DNA from: Hippopus hippopus
Taxonomy: Eukaryota > Mollusca > Bivalvia > Cardiida > Cardiidae
DNA: 64,000 nucleotides
Direction of reading: 5' to 3'
Assembly: GCA_946811185.2 (NCBI GenBank)
Contig: OX328107.1
Coordinates: forward strand, 22,961,587-23,025,586
The translations under genes were made by a program, and so were the position numbers. Shown here piece after piece: positions 22,012 through 33,615 of the stretch (its first letter is position 1; each line of letters starts with the position of its first letter). The notes beneath the pieces were generated by a model. The model saw only the letters and a list, made by a program, of their open reading frames with translations, ran no database searches and had not been told where the DNA came from.

Positions 22012-22876
22012 AAATTTTCACTATCAGACACTGTTACTATAAATAGCACATTGGGGATTCCCTCTGTATCCTATATAGTAAGACAAGGTGTGCAACGAAA
22101 TCGAAGAAAATTTTACCCCCGCCCCCTTTCAGAGATAATATTTAAACGAAAACGGATAAATGAACCTAGTTACTGTTGCAGGTGGGTTCATTAATGATTT
22201 TTCTTCTGTACCCTGACCTTCGAAAGTTCCAAACGGCTCTTGCTATCAAGCAATAGCTCTCATCTCAAAAAAATTAAAAAGCTTCCATATTTTCCGGATC
22301 GCCATGCGCTGACGTCACACGATTTGTAATCATCCAGCGGATAAGAATTATTTTTTTTTTTTTAAACATAGATCGAAAATTATTTTGTTGGTGTATTGAT
22401 GAAATTATTAAATTAACATTTCGTCTGATATAATTTATCTATTCATCTAATCCAGTTTCACGATTTTCATCTCCCATATTTTCAAATACGTTTTTACCGT
22501 TCATTGGTCAAAAGCTTTGGCGCGTCTTTTGATAGCAAATTCATTCGCTGTGTCATGACGAATTATGTGACGTCAGCGCATGGCGATCCGGAAAATGTGG
22601 AAGCTTTTTTAATTTTTTTTTGTTTGAGATGAGAGGTATTGCTTGATGGCAAAAGCCGTTTGGAACTTTCGAGGGTCAGGATACAGAAGAAAAATCATAT
22701 GAGAACCCATCTGCACCGTTTACTAGGTTTATTTTTCCATTTTCTGTTAGATATTATCTCTGAAAGGGGATAGGGGTCAAATTTTGTTCGATTTCGTTGC
22801 ACACCTTGTCTTACTATATACGATATAGAGGGAGTCACCAATATGCTATTTATAAAAACAGTGTTAATGAAAATTT
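22012..22876. mobile_element. Fold-back element with arms of about 310 bp
   Basis: The left arm (22012 to about 22320) and right arm (about 22560 to 22876) are inverted copies that can be followed base by base, with scattered mismatches, through landmarks such as GTAAGACAAGGTGTGCAACG, CTTTCAGAGATAATAT, CTCATCTCAAAAAAATTAA and TCCGGATCGCCATGCGCTGA. The spacer is about 235 bp. No transposase is present. Each arm carries a TGACGTCA palindrome. No target duplication was identified with confidence. Confidence 0.85.
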
Positions 22877-23345
22877 GAATATATATTCCGTGATATACAG
22901 GCGATGCACCAATGTGCTATAAGTGTTCGATGATCGACCAAGGACAATTTTAGCGTTCCGTGATAGACCAAGAGAGCTTCAAAGGCCTGTGCTTAAAGTT
23001 ATCCACCCTTTTATTAACTTTGTTTTGACAAACTACGAACATTGCTAAAGCAAAAGGTGTTTTTCCCGCAACAACTCATGTACCTTCAGAATAAATGTAA
23101 AACAATACGCTTAAAATATTAGCCTAGCAGGAACAATGATAAAGCATTCTGGTTTGTATCCACGAACTCATTGAAATTCATCTCAGCCTATTAACTGGCT
23201 ACATTTGGAATTCAGAACAAGATATTTCAAATTGTAGGTGAATGTAGACACTGGTCTTCGGAAATTTAGATATGAGTGAGTGGACTGTTTTAACTCTGAA
23301 ACCACTCTCAAAGTAACAATAGCTGCCAAAAGTAAACAAAGTAGG
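22877..23345. other. Non-coding, nothing recognised
   Basis: AT-rich, with no exon or repeat recognised. The missing first exon of the peptide gene could be here or further upstream. Confidence 0.4.
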
Positions 23346-23630
23346 TTTTAAAATGTATTTAAATTTAAATCATACCATTTAAAAGTATTGAGAAGATGAC
23401 AATCTATTATTGTAGGGTCGGTCCCAGTGTTAGTTGCTGGCAGTGAAATTAAATTGAAAATTAAGGTAAAACCCGTCAGGTCACTTTATCTTTTGTTTAC
23501 TTTTTGCCTGATATTAAAATTCATTTGGCTGCCAGCAACTAACATTTGGACCAGTCACACAATAACAAATTGTCACCTTCACAATACATTTATATAGTAT
23601 GATTCAAATTTTAATACATTTTTTAATCTG
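23346..23630. repeat. Inverted-repeat element of about 285 bp
   Basis: The left arm ends in GTTAGTTGCTGGCAG near 23445 and is mirrored by CTGCCAGCAACTAAC at 23530. Pairing continues outward through GATGACAATCTATTATTG and AAATCATACCATTTAAAAG to about 23346/23630. The arms are close to 105 bp with an 80-bp loop. Confidence 0.8.
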
Positions 23631-23817
23631 CATTATTTTTTTCCCCTTCATTGAACATTTAATCTATGACATTAATTATGCATTGTAATTGTCGACAAGA
23701 GAATTTTTAAGCGTGCACTCAGAGCATAATTTCAGACAAAGTTTGAAAAAAGTTGTTACCCATTTTATACTAAAATTTTCCCTCTTATCTATGGCTCTTT
23801 GTTTTGACTTTTTACAG

Positions 23818-23975
23818 ATCATCATACGACACGAAGCCCACAGACAACAAGCGAGCGTGTAACGGATTTCCTTGTATGTATTCCCACCTTGGATCGAAAG
23901 CAGCCTACGCTTCTCTATATAATACCCTGGCCGGATTCATTGACGATTGTTTTAACGACCCAACTTGCGACCCAG
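23818..23975 (+). CDS. Peptide precursor, internal coding exon
   Basis: The acceptor is CTTTTTACAG before 23818 with a pyrimidine-rich lead, and the donor is CCAG|GTAAGA at 23976. Translation starts in phase 2 with SSYDTKPTDNKR, then the cysteine peptide. The exon ends one base into the glycine codon of the amidation site. Confidence 0.8.
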
Positions 23976-26900
23976 GTAAGATCGAGTCTCTGTTCCTGAG
24001 GTTTTTTTTTTTCATAGATAAAGAAAGATAGATATCTTTTATCTTTTTTTTAACGACCTAACTTGCGACCCAGGTAAGATTGAGTCTCTGTTCCTGATGT
24101 TTTTCATAAGTGTGAGTCGCGTGATTCTTACGTCATTCAAACTGACTGCTAAAACTGGAAATTATGCGGTGCCACTTCATTTTTCTTTGCTTATTTAGCT
24201 TCTTTTATTAGAGCTTCTTCCACAAAAGAGACATAATAATATAATTGAAATCGATTTTAAGCGGTATCTGTAACTGATGTCCAGCGAAAGCATAAAAGAC
24301 GATTATCTCGCAAAATGTTGATCCAGTCTATACTTGCGATTATTACTGATATAAATCGGTTCTGAAAACACAGACAAATACCAAACAGACATGACTTACA
24401 TGGAACTCTTTGACATATATCCCACCCACGAGCATTTTTGCTTCTTTCTTGTATATTTACGTAATTCATAAGCATAATCCTTATTCATTATCAGAAATTT
24501 TAATCGTTGAATTAATCAACAAATAAATAAATGTAACTGTAAATAAATAAATAAATAAATTAATAGATACAGGACGACAATGAGGAAGACATCAAGACGT
24601 CTTGAAAGAAAGAGGAAAAATAAATAAATTAATAAATAAATAAATAAACAAGGAAAAAAGCGACAGCCAAACATATGGTAATAAACTCATTTAGTAAAGT
24701 CATCAATAAGAATGTAAGGGCGAATTAGTCCAGCTGGTAAAACAGATCTAATATTCCCAATAAAGTCCCGTAAAACTGAATGGTAATGAGTGAGTGACTT
24801 ATAAAATATTCATGCCACGACGGCGGTAATAACACACAATACAAAACGACCCCATGAAACTGTCAAAGACGCTATGTTTGTGGACAGTAGTGAACTTAAA
24901 GTTACAGTGGGATCACCTGCCTTTAATTGAAACACTTCACTGGAATTCAAATCAAAATAAAATTTGCAAACTACGCTCCTGGTCAATTTTAGATGTCTGC
25001 TAAAGTAGTTGCAAGAGTAATTCTAGTAACCTTTGGGAACTGTGTAGATCAAGATATGGTCACAATTTCTTACAATAACTGAGAGATGTAATCAGTACGT
25101 GCACGGGCACTGTAAAAAGTTCTCGGCCTTGTTCGGAATACGAAGGATAGGTTTAATCAGGCATTACTTATCAAGTTAGTCTCAATGAGCTTCAACGGAC
25201 TTAGCCAATAGGTGTTCAAGCTTTGCAACCCCTTCTTGGAAGGTTACATCTTGTGCCTCAGGATAACCAACAGTTACAGATCAAAGCCAGATCTTTCTGC
25301 TTCAGCCACCGCCATTTGTGCTGTGTGGCCTTCAGAATTGTCATGCATCAATAGAATGCTAGACCAAAACTTTCATCGTGTTTTAGTTTTGATTGCTTGT
25401 TTCAGATGATGCCAATCTGATGCATAATTGGCCATATTAAATTTTTTACCCATTTGGAGAGGTCAATCATAATTATTACTACCTCGTAGTACAAGAAGTA
25501 GACGCAATCACCATGCCAACAATTGCAACTCATTCGAATTTCTAAGCAAGTGAGATTGTTTCCCCTGTTTGCTTTGAGGTTCGGATTCGGGGTGAAATAA
25601 AGAACTCATGTCGCAATCTAAGTAAAAAAACTCTTGAAGAATTAGGCTGAGTCAGTCTAAAAACGAAGTATCCTCAAAGTATCAGTCTTTTCAGCTTTTG
25701 TTTCGAGGTCAACATTCGAGAGATCAATCCTGCGGACGGTTCACCAAGATGTTAGTGAAAGCAGCATGAACTGAGCCAAAACTATCTATGGTGTCTGCCG
25801 AATGTTTGACTGTAACATGTCTAGCATTTATGACTATGCGGTTAACTGTCACAAGCTGATGGTCCGTGGTCACATCGTCCGTGGTCACATCGTTAGGGCG
25901 ACCTGACCGTTGCTCAAGATCAGCAGTTCTTTGGCTCTCTTGAAATCACCAACCCACTTCCGTACAGTGGAGTTGAAAGGAAAATTCTCAACAGAGTTTT
26001 TACCGTGTCACAATGGATTTTCTAGTCATTCATCCCTTTTACATAAAGATAGTTGATAAAAGCTCCGATTTCCTTTTTGTCCTACTCACAGATTATCGCT
26101 ACCCTATGCGTAATAAAATAGTGTCATTTGACTGTATGAACGTAGCAAGTGCAATACAATTTGTAGATAAGGTGCATTGCAGTTGCATTGTACAAAAATT
26201 GTAGCAATATCTCATGGAGTCGAGAACTTTTTGAAGTTGCCACGAACATGTCAAACTACCTTGATATTGAAGTTAAGGTTTACGGCCTTGTTGTTGGATA
26301 ACAATTTCTTACAGATTCACAGTCAGTCAAATACCTTATCTACTGGTAAAACCTTCCTATATTTTGTAGTTTCAAGTCTTTTGGTTGCATTTTTTGCCTG
26401 ATCAAACACTGCTTGAAAAACTGCAACATAATTAATTATGTAATATTTTTCTTTACTGAACCCCCGAATTCGTTCATTCGGCGCTCTAATTGGTAAAGTA
26501 AAATTTTTAGTTTGACGCGTTCCAAGCCTGGTGTTGAATCTCATTGCAGTATGTCCTCTAAACCTCACCATCTGAAAGTGTCTTTTGAGAATGCCCAACC
26601 TTCGCAGGGAAAAATTCTGTTGTTATTGGATCGTTTTACTTCCTTTTCGATGTTTATTGCTTGCCTCTCTTTGCCTTGCGGTTATGGAACAGCAAATAAA
26701 CCAGCAAACTTGACTCCGAAAGAACCTTATTCTTTGGCTTTCTTCTAAAAAGCCCGTTTGTATAGAAATCTTGAATTCATTATCATACAATAAGGTTGAA
26801 ATTGTGCAGAATTACGACCTGTAGCGATTATACTGATTAAACTGATTAACCCTTTTCTTTTTTTTAATGGTAGCTATTACCGCTACAACGTTCTTGACAT

Positions 26901-29900
26901 CAGTTTTTTAGAGAAAAAGAGGGTTTTTTTTTCATAAACATTTCCTATATTCGAACAATTAATTCACTGCCAAACAACAAGATTTTAGACTTGTCCATAT
27001 TGAAAGCATTGCAAACGGCATATTAAATATGACAAATTATTTGTCCTCAAATCCTTTTTAAGGGTAGAAAAAATGTGGAAAAACGGTTTGAAAAAAAAAC
27101 CAAACAACAAAAAAAACAAAAACTGCTTATCAGCATTTCCTCCTTTTGTACAATGCTTTCGAACGCATTCTTCCTTGGGGTGATAAATATACAGGATCGT
27201 TTGGTGAAGGTTAAACGCTAGCAAGGGACTCGTAAGAAACAGCCATGACTGTGGTGAAAGGTTACGTTGGCGCTCTCAAAAGCTATATTATCATTTATTA
27301 ATGAAACAGGGCCCGAATTTACTCTTCTTATCTAAATTTTACTGTGCTAGTATAATGCTAAATTTAGAAAATAATACAATTTCTGATTGACTAAATCTTT
27401 TTGCTTTTCAAGTCAGCTGAAAAATATTCAATATAGATTCTAAACATTTGATGAATGTTTTCGGAGATTCGAGAGAGCCTTCATCGATCGGAATCCTCAT
27501 ATCTGTCTGTATTGTAGGACATCCAAATCTATTTCAAATGCATCGAGACGCAAGTTTAAATATTTACCTTGTGATACCTGTCGGAACATGCATGCAATTT
27601 CCTTTTAACGTATGGATTTAGAGTTGGACATGGTTTACTTTTTCTCTTTCTACTTTTTTTTATACTTCAGTACAGAAACTTATGCGTCCAACGGGTTAAA
27701 GAAGTACAATTGCATCTGTTATAGACGCTTTTTCTTGTAAGCGTATGCACATATAATTTTTTTTTTTTTTTGACCCTGTCAGCGCCACAGGCGAAAGCAC
27801 GTGCTCTTGCGGACGACATAGATCAAGATAAGACTCTTGGATCTATACCGTCTGCTTGTTTAGACAAGCCTATAAGATAAAAATCTGTCTGCATTTCAGT
27901 AGATATATTTTTAGCCGTCGAATGGGGTCGAGGTAATATATTACGCGCTGAAAGAGTTAAACCTTTATAAATTGACATTGACTGGGTTACTTTTCCATAA
28001 ACTCGCTTTGAAATTGGTCTCTTTTAACTCTTAAGACCCACAAACAAGTTTTAGTCGCTTTAGCTAATGAAGCAGGCCATTATAGCAGCTCTGAAACTGG
28101 ACTATTTTAGGCGAAAATGCTTTCATTGTTATTCACTTTTATTATTGTGTTGACTGTATATCCATATGCTACAAGATTGTTTTCAGTGTCGTCAACTACG
28201 AAGCTGTCAGGAGACAATGAACTTAATACTTGTGAATGTTCAAAGAGTGCTAACTAAAACCTGTACTAGTTTTGTATGTTTTACAATTTAGGAAAAAAGA
28301 AATGTTTTTCACCAGTCTAACAGCTGTCACGCCTTTAACTCGTCTACCTTGTTTGCATAACCGCTTTTTTAAATATATCATTATAAAAATGTTTACAACT
28401 TTAGGCAAACTAGCTAGGAGAGGTATTTGTTTATAGTAATTTGTGCACACTGTGTATGTTATCATATGATTAGTTGCCGTACCAGTGTATTTACTTTCTT
28501 TATGGAGGATTTTTAATTATTGTGGAGTCATTTAAATTTGCAGAAAGACAAGTGATACGACAGGAATTCTTTTTTTTTTTTTACTATCGCACTGCCATGG
28601 TCCGGTAGTGCCACGTAGATTAGATTAAATACACACAACTCAAAGTTTGCTGAGCACCATTATTTCAACTTAGTAAAATTTGCATGAGATATTCTCCAGT
28701 ATGCTCATAAGCTTTTGTGATAGGAGGATAGGAGTGCACCAAGACATTACTGATATCTTGGAGTACATCATTTCATTTCCATGAACTGCGCAAAACTATT
28801 GCCGTACATGTATATATATTTACCCGAAATTTGTAGGATATTTAACTATCGTTTCAACTCAAAAGGCTCAAGTTTTATTTATGAAAAATGGCTTTTACAT
28901 ATGTATGAAGACATCATCTGAAGTATTGGATGAAGTGGCGGATAGTTGGGATGAGAGAGTAACGACCTTCATTTCATGGTGGTGGCGAGGCCCTTGTTAT
29001 GCAGCATTAAATTATCGCTAGAGCCTGTAAGACGTTTTTACAGGATGGCACACCTGTCCAATGGTATGGTGGTAGCGGCAGAAAAAGGACAACCAGCTGA
29101 CGACCAACTTTTTTTATCATACCGGCTCGCAGAAATCGTTTTACAACAGCAAACCAGCTTCGCACCAGTTATCCGATTGCATATGAGATCTGTGTATCCT
29201 TGCGTAACGCTCACAGCTTTCATCTTTACAGATGAGTCCAGGCACTACAAAAACTACAAAGACGACCGTGCTAGGGTATGGCGAAGACCAGGGATAGAGA
29301 TTCCATACAGTGAACATTGCTGAACGTAACTGCTATGGAGGCGGCACAATCATGGTCTAGGACGGAATCAAAAGGAATGGACTCACAGACCTTATTGTCC
29401 ATAGCCAGGCCACACTAACAGCCCCGTGTTACCAAGATTAAGATTCTGGATACCCGGGTGGAATTCTATTCTGGTGCAGGAGGTAAAGAGTTTATTCAGG
29501 TGGACGACACTGTTTGTTCCAATACCATCCATGTTGTGCAGGCGTACCATTCAAAGAATGATTCTTCAACTCTGGAGTGGCCAACCTGATCCCCTGATCC
29601 TCAATCCATCGAGCATAACCTGTAACACGAGTTGCGAGGATGAATTTCATCCAGTCGGGTCTAACCTAGAAATATTAAAGAGCTTGGTAAATTGCTTGTC
29701 TAAAACCGGAAAAACAATTGAACAAGGATTATTAAAGACCTGACAGGAACCATGAATATATGATTTCCAACTTTCATAAACAGCGACGGGTAACATGCCC
29801 AATATCCTATATCAGTTTTTACCGTTTGCATTTTTTTAATGTTCAAAGTTTCTCGTGATATCAAATTTTTAATTTGCGCTGGTCGTCCTTTACTAAAAAT

Positions 29901-32900
29901 CGTGTGAAACACAGTAAAAACATGAACAAACCCCTCTTTCAATATCATCAAAGAAAATCCAAAATGAAATGTAGTAAAACAAAGCCCAACAACATCACAG
30001 TTAGAAATTTGTGGCACTCAGCAAACTTTGAGCAGTTTAATTCATTGTTATAAAGTTCATACAATAGGTTTCGACCACAAGTTCTACCAAAAAACAATTA
30101 AGCCCCTTCCTTTACATTTCACCAAGGGTTACAAATATAGCAATATATAAGAACAATATTGAATCTAGAGAGCGATTAACATCGATAAAATAGTTATAAA
30201 TGTAGTATTCAGCATTTTTATCCGGAGAGTTCGCAGTTAGGAAAACGTTTTTCCTTGCTTCCGTGAACGCTTTCATTTATGCCAAGAGTCTAATTTGAAA
30301 TGAAGTTCTACAGCACGACTTAAACAAATACAGTACAAATAATATAATAATTGAGAATATGAAATTATCTTGATTCATACTTTCTTGTAGTCTGTTTACC
30401 TCAAATTCAAACTCTACGATAAACGCGGGTTGTAACAGAAGGCGATAACTAGATAACATTGTGCTGATAGCTTTTAGTTATTGTGTGATTGATATGTCAC
30501 GTCACAGGAAAAGTACAGCTTACTGACTCAACCTGATTCTTCCAACACTCAGCCTTGTATTTAAATGTATGATGTACACTTAAGATCTAGCTTCATTTCC
30601 TGTTAAAAAGTCAAAATGTAACGTAGAAACAAAACAAAGATCAGAATTGCTTTCTTCTTTTCATGAACTGGGATGAGGGTCCGTATTCATCAGCCTGTCT
30701 AACTTCATTTCTATATCCCTATTCAAGCGATCTGATTTGCCGGGACGGTCTGGCTAGTTTTGGACAATAAATGTAGAACTATATTGAGAGTCGCAGGTAA
30801 ATGCAAATCCTGTTTGTACAACGCAAGTTTTTCATCGGCTTTGCTGTATCAGTGGATGGATTTAAGAAAGGAAATACTGTTTACATTCCCTTTCATAGTG
30901 CTTGCCATGTCATTGGGGCTGTCTTAGGGGCTGTAGAGCCTCGTTCTAGTATTCGTGTAACCAAGGGAAGGCAATCATAGGTAATATGACCGATATGCTG
31001 TTGAAACCAGTTTGAAACACTATGAAAACAAACAATTAAATCAATCACAAAGCTAAATTTTTTGATGCGGTACTTTCACGGTAAGTGGCTGTATGAATGT
31101 TCTTATGTATAAAAAAGATGACTTTGTGCAAATCCACGGAAGGTTTGGCTAAAATGAAGAGTATCTTCCATTCAATAAAGTTCATTTTATCGTCACAAAA
31201 ATGTGTATAAGTTTATATAAAAAGAAAACGTGGACTGGAATTTGAAATAGTGTGAACAGATATGGGTTATAGGTTAAACGCGCAGGCTGACATGAGCAGA
31301 AACTTTTTGCTGTCCTAAAAATTTCTGCATGTCAAACGACCATAGTACCTCGTGATTCAGCCGGTTATACGACAAAATGGATTTTAGGGACCCATCATTA
31401 TGTAATGACTTTCTTGATATAACGCATCACAGAAATGCATTAAACCCCCTTTTGGTAGAGAAGGGCTCATACTGATTTTACGATCTCTTGACACTGCTCC
31501 TACGTTTTTTTTTTTTTTGTCTTGCTTACTTCTCTCTCTGCCTTGTTACATCTGTAATGTTCATTCTCTTTCACGTTATTGGTATATTGTATGCTTCGTG
31601 CAACTTTACTTTTGTGTAAATGCAGATCATTTCGCTGTTACTCTTTCCTGTTATGTTTTATGTGTGCACTAAAACTATGGTTATGAAAGTGATTCGAGCA
31701 TATCGGTTAAGATTCGACTGCAACAAATATATTTTTGAAAACAGTGTTATATGGGTTCATTTCGGTCATATGAGACACTGGAGCGGTTGAAGCTCTGCTT
31801 TCTAATGACACAATAAAATAAATGATAGCACTATGACAACTGATGAACTCATTAAAAAAATCGCGGGAAAAGGATGATATAACCGTAACTGGCGTTTTCA
31901 CTTTTTTCCACAATCTTTTCTACTCTAGCAAGGACTTATGACATTATTTGCAACACATTGAATTTTACGTTTGAGAAAAAAAAAAAACGAGTCTTAACTA
32001 TTTTGAATGTTAAATGGTTTACTTATACTAACTTTTTTTATATAATCTGTTCACACCTATAAATACAATTTCTTCGACCTAGTTTTATTCGATATATCCA
32101 GGCTTAAAAGCCGTCAGCTCTTTGTTTTTTGCTATGTTTTTTGTATGCACTTATCTTTCTAGTTTTCGTTGTTGCTTCTTTCTTCTGAGTAATCAACCTT
32201 CTACAATAGAATTATTTCTTTCGATATACTTGTATCGGAAGAAATAAAAAGAATTTAAACAAACTTGGGGTCATTAACTCTTTCAGCATCAAATCTATAT
32301 GAGCCTTGCTCTGGCAAATGGGGGCTTGATCTATTTCCGTGATACATTACACAAGTCAAGCCATCAAACAATTATGGATCCATAACAGCCTTTTTTTCAA
32401 AACAACTGACTTAATTATAAGGAATACTGGTCCTTGGGCATACAGAAAATTGACCAATTACGAAAAGTTTCGGGCCAGGTCAGCCTGCGCGGACTGCGCA
32501 GGCTGACCTGGGTCGATACTTTTCGCAGATGCCTTAATCCCCCTTTTCACAGGGCATGGTTCATATACTTGACCTCTTCCAACAGCTAAAAATACAACTC
32601 AGTTTTCTTTTTGATGAAAAAAAAAAAAACCTAGCACTTTACTAATCTAATGCGATGGGGACTCTTTACAGTGACTTAGCATCACATTATATTTATAATG
32701 ATTACATATCAATCAATGATAAAATAGACTTTGTACGTTCAAATCCTTTCATATCTTTTTGTAAATAAAAATCACCGACTAACTCCAGTGCCGTACTTTC
32801 CCTCTATTGTTTTTGCTATGTTTTAAAATTAATTGTCAGATAATGTCAGGGTTTTTTATCTCATACAGTCTATTTTGTGCCTTAAATCATGTACGTTTTA

Positions 32901-33090
32901 AGAAACAAACAGATAAACAAAATCGTACTGTTTAATGTTCAAAACAAAAGCCTGGTACTCGAAAAACTTTTTTCTTTATTTTACAGGTCGACGGAAGCGC
33001 GACAACGCTGATCGTATCAAGAAGCTGATTAAAACACCTATATCGAAGCTCCACATATTTAAAGGCGGCAAGTCGAGGAGGGACCAGTGA
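23818..33090 (+). CDS. Secreted neuropeptide/peptide-hormone-like precursor, two 3' exons (5' exon not found)
   Basis: Two exons join in phase (158 nt and 104 nt around a 9.0-kb intron) to give an 85-residue C-terminal part ending at TGA 33088-33090. In order: 12 residues ending in a KR dibasic site; a 40-residue segment starting ACNGFPC and ending CFNDPTCDP with four cysteines; then G-RRKR, the classic signal for cleavage and C-terminal amidation; then a basic 29-residue tail starting DNADRIKK. This is the arrangement of a prohormone yielding one disulphide-bonded, Pro-amidated peptide. The upstream exon must end in phase 2 and should hold the signal peptide; I could not identify it. I do not recognise the family with certainty. 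Molluscan cysteine-containing neuropeptide precursors such as whitnin/PTSP-like are a candidate to test. A possible poly(A) signal (AATAAA) lies at 34969-34974, far downstream. Confidence 0.75.
23950..24105 (+). repeat. Tandem duplication of an exon end and its 5' splice site
   Basis: The segment TTTTAACGACCCAACTTGCG through CCAG|GTAAGAT and the next ~25 intronic bases recurs 98 bases downstream with about three substitutions. The second potential donor is at 24074. Using it would read through into the intron and meet a stop (TAG at 24029-24031), so it looks like a decoy or a poison-exon extension. Confidence 0.85.
24520..24655. repeat. (AAAT)n-type microsatellites
   Basis: Two short runs of AAATA/TAAA units at about 24527-24562 and 24618-24652, inside the large intron. 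Confidence 0.85.
25150..26010 (-). pseudogene. Dead mariner-type transposase
   Basis: Read on the - strand and allowing frameshifts, the order of motifs is that of a mariner transposase: an N-terminal helix-turn-helix piece (STVRKWVGDFKRAK), RSGRPNDVTT, a stretch ending in a degenerate SFGSVHAAF, a HPESEPQSKQ block (family HFTPESKQQS), then MHDNSEGHTAQ (the second catalytic aspartate; family HDNARPHTA), then GFDL. The SPDLxPxDYxLF block and most of the C-terminus are deleted. There are many stops and frameshifts. It lies in the intron of the peptide gene, antisense to it. Confidence 0.8.
26964..27216 (-). repeat. Family B palindromic MITE, degraded hairpin
   Basis: CACTGCCAAACAACAAGATT, TTGAAAGCATTGCAAACGGC and TTCGAACGCATTCTTCCTTG mark the copy. 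A poly-A/C insertion sits near 27095. Confidence 0.7.
27217..28959. other. Intronic, mostly featureless
   Basis: Apart from a degraded family C palindrome at 27805-27853 (CATAGATCAAGATAAGACTC and TTGGATCTATACCGTCTGC), I see no exon or element. Confidence 0.45.
28960..29745 (+). pseudogene. Dead Tc1-like transposase
   Basis: Across frameshifts and stops the DDE region can be followed: FTDESRH...RARVWRRPG (first catalytic Asp; family FTDESRF...RVWRR), GGGTIMVWDGI (family GGGSVMVWAGI), FIQVDD (family FQQDN, second Asp), then WP-stop-SPDPQSIEHNL (family WPARSPDLNPIEHLWDEL, with the third catalytic acid), and HELRG. The DNA-binding N-terminus is not recognisable. It sits in sense orientation in the peptide-gene intron. 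The 115-codon frame at 28976-29323 is part of this relic. Confidence 0.82.
29746..31272. other. Intronic, nothing recognised
   Basis: No exon-like frame, palindrome family or known transposon motif was seen here. Confidence 0.4.
31273..31474 (+). repeat. Family A MITE, 5' truncated
   Basis: It starts at the right hairpin arm (ACGCGCAGGCTGACATGAGC) and keeps the whole tail to GAGAAGGGCTCATACT. Confidence 0.8.
31845..31960 (+). repeat. Family B MITE remnant
   Basis: GCGGGAAAAGGATGATATAA and TTTTTTCCACAATCTTTTCT around a decayed hairpin. Confidence 0.45.
32300..32566 (-). repeat. Family A hairpin MITE, well preserved
   Basis: GAGCCTTGCTCTGGCAAATG to CACAGGGCATGGTTCATAT; palindrome GCCAGGTCAGCCTGCGCGGA and complement at 32473-32510. 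Confidence 0.86.
32987..33090 (+). CDS. Peptide precursor, terminal coding exon
   Basis: The acceptor is TTTATTTTACAG before 32987 with a strong pyrimidine tract. The exon completes the glycine codon and continues RRKRDNADRIKKLIK ... KSRRDQ, stop. Codons split across the junction give exactly the amidation-plus-tetrabasic motif, which strongly supports the pairing of these two exons. Confidence 0.8.
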
Positions 33091-33460
33091 AACACCGCCC
33101 TCATACGTTTGAAAAATATTCAGACTGTTATCACCAAATGAATCGAAACAGAGCAGAACTAAGACAATTCCATGTGCAATAGAGAAGCACTTTCTTCACT
33201 TTTTTTAGCTTGAAAATCGACATCATATAAACGAAAGTGCGTTGGTAACCTTATTGACTTATGACTTAAAAGTTTGATAAAAGAAGTGTATAATATATTT
33301 TTACGTGAATGTTTTTGATAACATTAAGGCAAAGGGAGAAAAATTGTCGTTCTGCCAAACGTTTCCGCATGTTTTCGCGGGTTGACGAAAATTGTTTTCA
33401 AAAGTCATCTACAATGTTGTCCCAGGATGTAATGAGTTTAGACATAGCCAAATATCTTTT

Positions 33461-33615
33461 AAGCCTTTACCAACAATCCCATGTTTTTAAAAACAACCCG
33501 GAGGAAATAGGCTTTTAAAAACATTGTGTCAACCAGAATTTTCTCCTTTCGGCACATTTTTTCAGAAGCTTCCTTTCTCTGGGTCGTATGATCATGGAGT
33601 TGTTTGGTTACAGGG
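33461..33615 (+). repeat. Family B MITE, deleted centre
   Basis: CTTTACCAACAATCCCATGT, AATAGGCTTTTAAAAACATT, then ACCAGAATTTTCTCCTTTCG; one hairpin arm is missing. Confidence 0.65.

Noticed and set aside
26480..26560. Possible tRNA-derived SINE head
   Set aside because: The box A and box B resemblances (CTCTAATTGGTAAAG, GTGTTGAATCTC) are too weak and no conserved body follows.
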